Translations under genes and position numbers: made by a program
The notes under the pieces: generated by a model
Databases searched by the model: none
What the model was told of the DNA's origin: nothing
What the model saw: the letters and a program-made list of their open reading frames with translations, nothing else
Shown here: positions 41,360 through 48,945 of the stretch, in pieces
Position numbering within the stretch: the first letter of the stretch is position 1
Layout: each line of letters begins with the position of its first letter
DNA from: Oscillospiraceae bacterium
GTDB taxonomy: Bacteria > Bacillota > Clostridia > Oscillospirales > Ruminococcaceae
NCBI GenBank assembly: GCA_009784825.1
Contig: WQXO01000003.1
Span: 62,001-126,000, forward strand
Reading direction: 5' to 3'
Length of the DNA stretch: 64,000 nt

Positions 41360-42958
41360 ATGAACATCAAAAGAAAACCCATATACATAATCGTAGCAGT
41401 TTTTGTTATGCTCGCTATGGTTTTGACAATGGCGGCATGTAAAAACAATGAAAGCAACTATGATGACAGAGACAGGGATAGGGACAGAGATAAGGACGAC
41501 AATAAAGTCATAGCTAACGTACCTTATGAGGAGGCTGAAAAAAGCTTCGTAAAAGGCACAACCCGTATGTATTCTTCGTTTAACGCAATGGCACAGACCA
41601 TTCAAGACGGTGAGGGCGGCTCATTAGTATTCTCGTTCACGCCGGAGGATTATATTCTCGACCTTATGAGAGGCAGCGGGATTGACGTTCCTGCACGGAT
41701 TAACCCTACCGTATTCGAGATTAATTCCGAAATCAAGGGCAACGACATGTACGCAGGTTACGCCTATAAAAACGGGAATAAAGAAATCCTCGCAATGGAT
41801 ATGTGGTTATCCGGTAACACATTAATCATGTATATCCCGAAATTGGCAGACAAATATTTAAGCATGTATATTGATTCCGACGATATGACAATGATGATGC
41901 AGTCATTGTATTCACCCTTAGAAATGGATATGCCGAACCTACCCTCCGAAGCGGCGGTTGACAGACTGTTAGACGCTGTTTGGCAGGAATATTTTGAACT
42001 CACCAAGGGTGCACCGGTTGAAAAAGATGTAGCAATTACAATCGGGAGCATGAATGTTAATTGTGACGTTGCAACCGTGGAAATGGACAATGTGATGTTC
42101 GGCAAGTTAGTTATTGCTTTCCTTGAAGCGGTCGCTGATAATAAAGAAATCAAAGATTTCATCACAGAAATGGTAAAAGAATCCGACCCTTATTATTACT
42201 ATGATTTTGACATTGACGAAATTCTGCGTGAAGCAATTGATGAAATCAAATATGACCTCGTTGATTATCCGAGCGAAGACGGCGGAACTGTATTAATGAA
42301 AGTCTACGTTAATGGCGCAGATATAGTTAAGCGTGAGTTCACCGCAATTGAATATGACGGCGAGAAAATGATGTATGCCTCTTATGCCAATATTGAAAAA
42401 GGCGGGAAATACGAATTAGACGTTATGTACGAAACCTATTATGACGGCACATATGTTCGTGTAACCGATTCCGGAAATAAGAGCGGGGGTTCTTCCACCG
42501 GTAAAATGTCCATGTCAACCGTCTATGAAGAATATGACTGGTGGCAAGGGGAATATGTTATAAAAACCATGAGCTGTACCTTAGACTACAAGGACGTTAC
42601 CGTTGACAGGGACGGGGCGTTCACAGGTGGTGAGATTACATTTGCTTCCGATAATATGTACGAGGAGAGCTTCTCACTCGAATTAAAGTTCAGGAAAGAC
42701 AATTTCGGCGGCAGCCTTATTGTAGGCGGCGTTAAGTTTGCGACAGTGGAAATGACATGGAAGTCCGGCTACAGCGGTAAACCCGCACCATCGCTTAACG
42801 CAAACAACAGCGTGGATATGGACGATTACTGGTCTGACGCTTATTATGAGGTTTCTGACCAAATGGAAACCAACCTTATGAACATGGCAGACTCACTTGA
42901 CGATAACGGGATATATGACATTATAGCGTTCATGTTTAATATGGCAATGAGTTATTAA
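41360..42958 (+). CDS. large lipoprotein of unknown function
   Basis: The 532-residue protein has a signal segment and lipobox 'MAAC' (Cys27), followed by a striking Asp/Arg repeat ('DDRDRDRDRDKDD') and a large extracellular part. The mature domain is rich in Met, Tyr and Asp, and has alternating strands, such as 'KMSMSTVYEEYDWWQGEYVIKTM'. I do not recognise the family, although it resembles extracellular beta-rich domains found in related Clostridia. It has its own promoter and a strong terminator at 42974-43010, so it is a single-gene unit. Confidence 0.75.
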   Translation: MNIKRKPIYIIVAVFVMLAMVLTMAACKNNESNYDDRDRDRDRDKDDNKVIANVPYEEAEKSFVKGTTRMYSSFNAMAQTIQDGEGGSLVFSFTPEDYILDLMRGSGIDVPARINPTVFEINSEIKGNDMYAGYAYKNGNKEILAMDMWLSGNTLIMYIPKLADKYLSMYIDSDDMTMMMQSLYSPLEMDMPNLPSEAAVDRLLDAVWQEYFELTKGAPVEKDVAITIGSMNVNCDVATVEMDNVMFGKLVIAFLEAVADNKEIKDFITEMVKESDPYYYYDFDIDEILREAIDEIKYDLVDYPSEDGGTVLMKVYVNGADIVKREFTAIEYDGEKMMYASYANIEKGGKYELDVMYETYYDGTYVRVTDSGNKSGGSSTGKMSMSTVYEEYDWWQGEYVIKTMSCTLDYKDVTVDRDGAFTGGEITFASDNMYEESFSLELKFRKDNFGGSLIVGGVKFATVEMTWKSGYSGKPAPSLNANNSVDMDDYWSDAYYEVSDQMETNLMNMADSLDDNGIYDIIAFMFNMAMSY

Positions 42959-42973
42959 TTCTTAAAAAGTTTA

Positions 42974-43010
42974 CAAGGGGGCTTTTACACAAAGTCCCCT
43001 TGCATTTTTT
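42974..43010 (+). terminator. terminator after the 532-residue lipoprotein gene
   Basis: CAAGGGG pairs with CCCCTTG, extended by CTTT/AAAG after a mismatch, with a T-run after the stem. Confidence 0.88.
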
Positions 43011-43060
43011 GCAACTTTTTATATATTTATATTGTGTTATATAATAAGAGGTGATAAATT

Positions 43061-44035
43061 ATGAAAAAATTAACAGCAATTCTATTAACACTGATAAGCA
43101 TATTTAGCCTAACGGCGTGTGCTGCTTCCTTCGACAATATGTCGGGGGGATATGCTTCCCCCGAATCTGCCTCGCCCGGCAAAGGGTATAACAATTCGGA
43201 TACGCAATGGATATTACAGAACTTTTCCGGCTCGGATTACGAGTATGATTATGAAACAGTGTCCGATGTGTTGTCCGCACAAGAACCGTCACGCAAGGTT
43301 ATCCGCACCGCCTCACTTGATATGGAGGCACAGGACGCACTTGTATTATACGATAGCTTAGTGGAATACTGTAATTCAAGAGGCGGCTACGAGTTTTCAA
43401 GCGATACCACCCACTATGAACACTGGTCGGTGATTAGAGCAACTCTGAAAATCCCGCCCGAACATCTTGATACATTTATGAAATACGCCGGCGACAACGG
43501 TAAGGTCATCAATTCCCAAATCAATTCCGAGGACGTTACCGATGAGTTTTATGACCTATCCATACGGCTTGAAACCAAGCGGCGTTCATTGGAAAGCTAC
43601 TACAAGCTCCTTGAAAATGCCGCAACTGCTGAGGAAATTATACACATTCAAAGAACCATTGACCAAATCACCGAAGAAATCGAAGCAGTCGAAGGGCGGC
43701 TGAGGGTTTTAAGCAATCTCATAGATATGTCAACGGTAACGCTTTATATAAGGCAGACCAACGACCCCGAAAAAATCCGCAAGGACATTGACTGGAGTGC
43801 ACTTACATTTGAAGACATGGGGTATCTTATCAGAAATGGTTTTGTCGGTGTTATCAATGTAATCGTAACATTTGTACAGTGGGTTCTGATTATAATAGCG
43901 GTATCTTCACCCATATGGGTTCCGATAACTGTTCTGATAATTGTATTAGTTAAAAAAGCACAAAAAAAGACAGCAAGAATTAAAGCCGCAAGGGAGAAGA
44001 ATAATGCACAACCAATTCATAAAGACGGCGATTGA
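43061..44035 (+). CDS. DUF4349 lipoprotein
   Basis: The 324-residue protein has a lipobox with Cys20 ('LTAC'). A DUF4349 domain runs from about 85: 'RKVIRTASLDMEAQDALVLYDSLVEYCNSRGGY', then 'ATLKIPPEHLDTFM' and a coiled coil around 'RLETKRRSLESYYKLLENAATAEEIIHIQRTID'. A membrane helix sits near 270-300 and the end is basic. DUF4349 proteins are surface proteins of unknown role. It overlaps the guanine deaminase gene by 32 bases, so both are probably translated from one mRNA. Confidence 0.88.
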   Translation: MKKLTAILLTLISIFSLTACAASFDNMSGGYASPESASPGKGYNNSDTQWILQNFSGSDYEYDYETVSDVLSAQEPSRKVIRTASLDMEAQDALVLYDSLVEYCNSRGGYEFSSDTTHYEHWSVIRATLKIPPEHLDTFMKYAGDNGKVINSQINSEDVTDEFYDLSIRLETKRRSLESYYKLLENAATAEEIIHIQRTIDQITEEIEAVEGRLRVLSNLIDMSTVTLYIRQTNDPEKIRKDIDWSALTFEDMGYLIRNGFVGVINVIVTFVQWVLIIIAVSSPIWVPITVLIIVLVKKAQKKTARIKAAREKNNAQPIHKDGD

Positions 44036-44471
44036 CGAAGCCATGAACGGAATGGCACAGGGACACGGCGGGCCCTTCGGTGCGGTAATAGTTCAGAATA
44101 ACGAAATCATTGCCGCAAATCATAATCGGGTTCTGTCAACTAACGACCCTACCATGCACGCAGAAATTGCGGCAATTCGGCAGGCGTGTGCGAAGCTGAA
44201 CAGGTTCTCCCTGCACGACTGCGAAATCTATTCCACCTGTATGCCCTGTCCGATGTGCTTAGGTGCGATTATGTGGGCGAAAATCCAGAAGCTATATTAT
44301 GGTGCAAGGGACACTGACGCAGCTAAAGCAGGTTTCGACGATAAGTATATTTACGATTATATTAAAAATAACAATATTGGCGAAAACCTCAAAATCGAAA
44401 TAATCAGTGAAGAAGAGTGCAAGGGTTTATTCAGAGTTTGGGAAAACATTGAAGGCAAAACCATGTATTAG
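44004..44471 (+). CDS. guaD: guanine deaminase
   Basis: The 155-residue cytidine-deaminase-fold enzyme converts guanine to xanthine and ammonia. The zinc site is 'TMHAEIAAIRQAC' with His and the catalytic Glu, plus 'CMPCPMCLGAIMWAK' with two cysteines. The whole sequence, including 'GGPFGAVIV' near the start and 'AGFDDKYIYDYI' near the end, follows the Bacillus GuaD type rather than the tRNA adenosine deaminase TadA. Start at 44004, inside the preceding gene, with GGGAG upstream. Confidence 0.85.
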   Translation: MHNQFIKTAIDEAMNGMAQGHGGPFGAVIVQNNEIIAANHNRVLSTNDPTMHAEIAAIRQACAKLNRFSLHDCEIYSTCMPCPMCLGAIMWAKIQKLYYGARDTDAAKAGFDDKYIYDYIKNNNIGENLKIEIISEEECKGLFRVWENIEGKTMY

Positions 44472-44521
44472 CTTATCGGTAAATGTTAATAATAATATAA
44501 CCTTATAAGGAGGGTTATATT

Positions 44522-44689
44522 ATGGATAAAAATTATGCCAACAAAAGTATAGAATGTTCAGTTGATAACTGTGTTAATCACTGTGCGAGTGATAACTATT
44601 GTGCATTGCAGAAAATTATCGTAGGGGCACACGGGAAAAATCCGAGCGATTGCCAAAGTACCGACTGTCAGTCGTTTGTAGAGAAGTAA
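44522..44689 (+). CDS. DUF1540 cysteine-rich small protein
   Basis: The 55-residue protein begins at 44522 with AAGGAGG eight bases upstream. Six cysteines (12, 17, 21, 27, 44, 49) match the DUF1540 pattern 'C-x4-C-x3-C-x5-C' and a later pair. Such proteins are common in spore-forming Firmicutes and probably bind a metal; the function is not known. It follows guaD in the same direction and ends at a clear terminator (44707-44740). Confidence 0.88.
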   Translation: MDKNYANKSIECSVDNCVNHCASDNYCALQKIIVGAHGKNPSDCQSTDCQSFVEK

Positions 44690-44706
44690 AAGCAACCGAA
44701 AATAAT

Positions 44707-44740
44707 CGGCGTAACTGTTATGGTTACGCCGGTTTTGTTT
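44707..44740 (+). terminator. terminator after the DUF1540 gene
   Basis: CGGCGTAAC pairs with GTTACGCCG around a seven-base loop, then GTTTTGTTT. Confidence 0.85.
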
Positions 44741-44748
44741 GATAAAAC

Positions 44749-44778
44749 TTGACAGAAATTAACAAATCGTGCTATAAT
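44749..44778 (+). promoter_or_regulatory. promoter of the toxin mRNA, element copy B
   Basis: TTGACA, 18 bases, TATAAT, followed by a second TATAAT-like repeat at 44781-44786. The leader then carries GAGGCAGAC (44802-44810) and GGTCGTCCTCC (44824-44834). Confidence 0.85.
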
Positions 44779-44855
44779 TATAATATGGCACAGATGTGTC
44801 TGAGGCAGACTTAACACGGTGGCGGTCGTCCTCCTTGCAAAAGGAGGTGATGTCT

Positions 44856-44951
44856 ATGGAAATATCGGATATTCTTCTGATTTTATTGTATGTTGTGTGT
44901 GAAAACGCACATCTGCTTATGTCCATATTAGACTCTCTAAAACGAAAATAA
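44856..44951 (+). CDS. 31-residue hydrophobic peptide, putative type I toxin, copy B
   Basis: The peptide starts at an ATG eight bases after AAGGAGG and ends at TAA inside the terminator stem. It has an acidic start ('MEISD'), a hydrophobic core ('ILLILLYVVC'), 'ENAHLLMSILDSL' and a basic 'KRK' end, which fits a membrane-acting type I toxin in the manner of Fst. Copy A encodes a clear homologue. An in-frame ATG at 44850 is too close to the ribosome site. In the mRNA, CCTCCTT (44830-44836) pairs with AAGGAGG (44841-44847) around a GCAA loop, hiding the ribosome site. The toxin role is inferred. Confidence 0.68.
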   Translation: MEISDILLILLYVVCENAHLLMSILDSLKRK

Positions 44952-44982
44952 CCGCCTCTCGTCCAAAAGGTGCGGTTATTTT
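44945..44982. terminator. shared bidirectional terminator, element copy B
   Basis: AAAATAACCGC pairs with GCGGTTATTTT around 16 bases. The two RNAs have fully complementary loops here, including the TTTTGGAC region, a likely first-contact site. Confidence 0.88.
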
Positions 44983-45025
44983 ATGACTAATCCGGAGGGC
45001 GACCGTCACTTGGTCTGCCTCACTT
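44945..45025 (-). ncRNA. putative antitoxin RNA of the type I-like element, copy B
   Basis: The start is inferred from the promoter at 45032-45060 and the end from the shared terminator. Its 5' part carries GGCAGAC (45013-45019) and GGTCGCCCTCC (44994-45004). These are the same words, in the same order, as in the toxin mRNA leader. GACC and GGTC within it can fold as a hairpin around AAGTGAC. About 80 bases long and without a start codon in a coding context. Matches the RNA of copy A closely. Confidence 0.68.
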
Positions 45026-45031
45026 TTCATT

Positions 45032-45060
45032 ATAATAACATATATTGCCCCTCATGTCAA
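45032..45060 (-). promoter_or_regulatory. promoter of the putative antitoxin RNA, element copy B
   Basis: TTGACA, 17 bases, TATTAT on the minus strand. It is the same design as copy A. Confidence 0.82.
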
Positions 45061-45069
45061 CACCTAATT

Positions 45070-45573
45070 TCATTTTTTGGAATAAGTAAGAACCATACTG
45101 CTCAAGTGCATTTCTCTTTTACTGACATCGACCCATAAAAAGATTCCTGCAGACCCATCAAGCGGATTATTTATCGTGTAATTATAACAATTATTCGTTT
45201 CGTCATAATCCACCTGTGTGATGCGTATTTCCTTACCCTCATACAAATTGGTGAAGTCCATGTTTTCCATGAAATCTTGTTGTATTTGACCAAATTCATC
45301 GCCGAATTCTAACGGTAAGCTATTTTCTCGCATGTGTTCAGCAGTTAATGCAAATGCAGCACCTTTTTCGAGGTTTTTATATTCATGATGTTTAATGTTT
45401 TCAAAATGTATAGTATTTTCAGACAGAATAACCGCTGTAACACTACCGTCATCATTTGCATACGTGAATTTCCCATACAAAGGCTTCGTGTTTGGTGCTG
45501 TCAGAATAAAAATCGTTATTGAAGATGCAATTAACATAAAAACACAGATTATAATTAAAAATAGTTTTTTCAT
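45070..45573 (-). CDS. hypothetical membrane-anchored or secreted protein
   Basis: The 167-residue protein has a short basic start and a hydrophobic segment (residues 5-26) without a lipobox, so it is a signal peptide or anchor. The extracellular part has mixed strands ('GKFTYANDDGSVTAVILSENTIHFEN') and a closing beta region with 'GIFLWVDVSKREMHLSS'. I do not recognise the family. It lies on the minus strand, eight bases downstream of pyruvate kinase, and its stop codon is ten bases from the promoter of the antisense RNA of copy B. Transcripts reading through could raise the level of that RNA. Confidence 0.6.
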   Translation of the reverse strand: MKKLFLIIICVFMLIASSITIFILTAPNTKPLYGKFTYANDDGSVTAVILSENTIHFENIKHHEYKNLEKGAAFALTAEHMRENSLPLEFGDEFGQIQQDFMENMDFTNLYEGKEIRITQVDYDETNNCYNYTINNPLDGSAGIFLWVDVSKREMHLSSMVLTYSKK

Positions 45574-45580
45574 GGATTTA

Positions 45581-47338
45581 CTACTCCTTCTTCTCTAACA
45601 AATGCACCACACCGTGGCTCGCCTCCACTGAAACGTGCAGATTATCCGACAGAATCCTCGTTGCTGCAATCGCTCCGACAATCACCGGTTTACCGAGTGT
45701 CAGCCCGACTATGGCGGCGTGGCTGTTCGCACCGGTCTCCTCGGTAATCACAGCGGCACAGTCTCTTATATAATCTAACATATTATTAGTAGTAGCGGGG
45801 ACAACCAAGATACAGCCCGGCTTGAACTTTTCAAACAACTCTTCCTCGGTGCGGCAAACACAGGTATACCCCACAGCCGAACCTTTCCCGATTCCCGAAC
45901 CGTTGATGAGCGAATCACCGACAAGGTGAACAGTTATCATATTTGTAGTACCGCTCTCGCCTACGGGAAGTCCTGCCGCAATTACTAACATGTCACCACT
46001 TTTGACATAACCGGCTTTGCGTAGTAATTTCTCACTTTTTTTAAGTGCTTCGTCAGTTGTAGACATCAGCGGCATAACAAGCGGGTATACCCCCCATGAA
46101 AGCGACAAATGCCTCGCTATATGAGCATCGACTACACAAGCGTATATAGGCTGCTCGGGGCGGTATTTACTGAGCAAGCGTGCAGTTTCACCGCTACGTG
46201 ACATTGTCATAATTGCGTCAGCCGCAATTTCCGAAGCGGTCATACAGGTGGAATGACACAGAGCGTCAGCAATCCCGAGATGATACATATCGGAACCCCT
46301 CCGACGGTACATGCGTTGCCCGTAATTAATCTCATTCTCGGTTTGAACGGCGATTGACGCCATAGTACGCACGGTCTCGACAGGGTATTTCCCGGCGGCG
46401 GTTTCACCGCTTAGCATAACCGCACTTGTACCGTCATAAATTGCATTGGCAACGTCGTTTACTTCTGCACGAGTGGGACGGGGGTTGACCATCATGCTTT
46501 CGAGCATTTGCGTAGCGGTTATGGCAGGCTTACCCATGTTATAGCAATAATGTATCAGCTTCTTTTGAATACTCGGCAAGCGTGACAATTCGATTTCCAC
46601 GCCCATGTCACCTCTTGCAATCATAATTCCGTGGCTGACGTTCACGATTTCATTAATGTTGTCCACACCCTCGGAATTTTCGATTTTCGCAATAATTCTG
46701 ATAGAACCGCACTTGCGTGAGTCCAATATTCTGCGAACGTCCAAAATATCCTGTGCCTTGCTGACGAAGCTGGCGGCAATAAAATCGAAATCGTTCTCAA
46801 TCCCGAACACTATATCATCAATGTCTTTTTTATTCAAATAAGGCATGCTCAGGTTGACCCCCGGAACATTCACACCCTTGTTACTCTTTATAACCCCGGT
46901 GTTCTTGACCTCGCACACAACATCCTCGCCCTTAATTTCGTGGACGTGCAGTTCAATCAATCCGTCATCTAATAAGATTCTCGTGCCGACAATAACGTCT
47001 GCCGCCAACGACTTATGCGTAATGGAACAGCCCTTCTCGTCCCCTTCAATGTCGTGCGGGGAAAGAGTGAACAAGCTTCCCTCCTGCAACGTCACCAGAG
47101 GTTCTTTAAAAGTCTTGAGCCTTACTTCAGGCCCCTTAGTATCGAGTAAAGCACCCACGTGTACGCCCATTTCCTCCCGAATTCGCTTGAGCCGCTCTAA
47201 GGTTGCCTTGTGGCTTTCATGAGTCCCGTGGGAAAAGTTGAACCGTGCGACGTTCATACCCGCCTCAATCATACCTCTGAGGACTTCATCGCTGTCGGTT
47301 GACGGGCCGAGCGTACAGATAATCTTGGTTTTTTTCAT
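45581..47338 (-). CDS. pyk: pyruvate kinase with C-terminal PEP-utiliser domain
   Basis: The enzyme makes pyruvate and ATP from PEP and ADP in glycolysis. At 585 residues it is the long Gram-positive form. 'KIICTLGPSTDSDEVLRGMIEAGMNVARFNFSHG' opens the barrel, 'IIAKIENSEGVDNI' holds the active Lys and Glu, and 'GDMGVEI' is a metal site. The last 80 residues form a PEP-utilising phosphohistidine domain with 'TGANSHAAIVGLTLGKPVIVG'. The His is kept. It overlaps the upstream amidase gene by four bases. Confidence 0.96.
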   Translation of the reverse strand: MKKTKIICTLGPSTDSDEVLRGMIEAGMNVARFNFSHGTHESHKATLERLKRIREEMGVHVGALLDTKGPEVRLKTFKEPLVTLQEGSLFTLSPHDIEGDEKGCSITHKSLAADVIVGTRILLDDGLIELHVHEIKGEDVVCEVKNTGVIKSNKGVNVPGVNLSMPYLNKKDIDDIVFGIENDFDFIAASFVSKAQDILDVRRILDSRKCGSIRIIAKIENSEGVDNINEIVNVSHGIMIARGDMGVEIELSRLPSIQKKLIHYCYNMGKPAITATQMLESMMVNPRPTRAEVNDVANAIYDGTSAVMLSGETAAGKYPVETVRTMASIAVQTENEINYGQRMYRRRGSDMYHLGIADALCHSTCMTASEIAADAIMTMSRSGETARLLSKYRPEQPIYACVVDAHIARHLSLSWGVYPLVMPLMSTTDEALKKSEKLLRKAGYVKSGDMLVIAAGLPVGESGTTNMITVHLVGDSLINGSGIGKGSAVGYTCVCRTEEELFEKFKPGCILVVPATTNNMLDYIRDCAAVITEETGANSHAAIVGLTLGKPVIVGAIAATRILSDNLHVSVEASHGVVHLLEKKE

Positions 47339-48909
47339 AGTTTCTTCTCCTGTCTTTTAAATCGCTTTATGCTTAAGGGTTCCATTGTTATGATGAAAAT
47401 GCAGAATGCCGCTAAAAAAGTGAACACTATATAATTGTCGTTGCTTTGCTCCGGCAACGCTACAACCAAGTCAAGCTCCCCTAATTCGGGAGGTTTTTGT
47501 AACACAATTAACACTTCCGGCTCATCAATAATATCTATAACCGGCTCTTCCGTCGGTAACACAATCATTCCCTCGGAGGAAATCACCTGTTCGAGATACA
47601 GCATAATCGACTCACCCAAAGCCAACCCCATTTTATCGAGATACTCAATATCGAGTAATCGCTCATAGTCATCGGGGTTGCACAAGAAACCCATTTCAAA
47701 CAACATAGACGGGGCTCCCGTATACCGTGCCATTGCAAAATTTTGTTTAATCGGCGGGTGATACTCGTTTTCTGTAACCGATGAAATATGTTTAATAAGC
47801 ATATCAGAGGCATCTAATGACATATCAAGGGTATAAAACATCAAAGGTCCGCTTAATTTAGAAAAATCGTGGCTCAACGGTGCAGAATTGGTATGCACAC
47901 AGACAGAAATATCAACATCGTTTAAGAATTCTATTCTGTCCATAATATCTATTCTCTCGTCACCCTCCCGAACGAAAACCACCTCAACGCCTTGTTTAAG
48001 TAAATAATCACGTGTTATTTCCGACACATAAAGGTTGAAATGTTTTTCCATTGCCCCGAATTCCCCCGGAGGACCCATCGCACCCGGGTCAAACCCGCCG
48101 TGACCTGCGTCAATGAGGACTCTTGTTTCGGATAATTGTTTCGGCGGGTGACGAAATTGAATAGTCATTGTATTATTCTTGAATTCAACCTCATACCCAA
48201 CAATTATATCATCAAGCTCAATTTCATAATCATGCTCACTGATTGTAACAGTTGCAGAATTCCCATGAAATTCTATGTTATATAAAGCGTTGATGTTCAT
48301 GCGGAAGGTGGCGGTGGAATCACTAACCTCCCACTCATAAACCTCAAGCTCATCAGGGTAATAGTCCAATAAAAACACGCTTCTTTTAAAAACATAACTG
48401 CCGTCCTCAATTATGTAGGTTTCGCCACGCTCGCCTAATATCTTAAACACTGTTCCGATAACTAAAGGTGACATCATTTTATTATCATCGTCATAATCGG
48501 CAAAGCGGGACACATTAGCATAATCCACCTGAGCATACTGCTCGACTTCCATCCATATAATCGGCTCGGGAAAACTCGGCTCGCTGTGATTGCGAACTAT
48601 CACAATTTCCTGTGCATTATCGCCATTCACGAATAAAAAGACGTTTTCACCGATTTTTAACTCCGGATAAACCGTAAAGAACCCCCGCACAGTCGGTTCA
48701 ACCTCAACCCCGTTAATATACAAGGGGAAGTCCGGGTCACACGCACCGAGAATACTCATTCTTGACGAAGTGGTGACACGGCTTGCCTCGTTTGGGTGGG
48801 TGATAATTATGGAGCGTGGGTTCTCGTATGTAAAGCGGCTGCTCCAATTCGCTGAAACCGAAATTACGAACACAGCCGCCAACACAAAAGCGAATACTGT
48901 TTTTCTCAT
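47335..48909 (-). CDS. N-acetylmuramoyl-L-alanine amidase (Amidase_3), membrane anchored
   Basis: The 524-residue protein has a signal peptide (1-20), about 245 residues of beta-rich domains with an SH3-like or copper-amine-oxidase-like N-terminal part, and the Amidase_3 domain at about 265-445. Zinc and catalytic residues: 'VLIDAGHGGFDPGAMG', 'EKHFNLYVS', 'CVHTNSAP' and 'LFEMGFLCN' with the catalytic Glu. A C-terminal membrane helix (about 493-511) and a basic tail follow, so it is anchored by its end. It would cleave the peptide stem from glycan strands. Coupling with pyruvate kinase by ATGA is odd and probably fortuitous. Confidence 0.9.
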   Translation of the reverse strand: MRKTVFAFVLAAVFVISVSANWSSRFTYENPRSIIITHPNEASRVTTSSRMSILGACDPDFPLYINGVEVEPTVRGFFTVYPELKIGENVFLFVNGDNAQEIVIVRNHSEPSFPEPIIWMEVEQYAQVDYANVSRFADYDDDNKMMSPLVIGTVFKILGERGETYIIEDGSYVFKRSVFLLDYYPDELEVYEWEVSDSTATFRMNINALYNIEFHGNSATVTISEHDYEIELDDIIVGYEVEFKNNTMTIQFRHPPKQLSETRVLIDAGHGGFDPGAMGPPGEFGAMEKHFNLYVSEITRDYLLKQGVEVVFVREGDERIDIMDRIEFLNDVDISVCVHTNSAPLSHDFSKLSGPLMFYTLDMSLDASDMLIKHISSVTENEYHPPIKQNFAMARYTGAPSMLFEMGFLCNPDDYERLLDIEYLDKMGLALGESIMLYLEQVISSEGMIVLPTEEPVIDIIDEPEVLIVLQKPPELGELDLVVALPEQSNDNYIVFTFLAAFCIFIITMEPLSIKRFKRQEKKL

Positions 48910-48945
48910 GCTTACATTATAACAGAAAAAATGATAAAACTCAAC

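Noticed and set aside
44804..45019. The type I-like element as a simple MITE with terminal inverted repeats
   Set aside because: The inverted words lie inside the transcripts, not at the borders with flanking DNA, and no target duplication is visible. Mobility remains open, but transcription signals explain the structure better.
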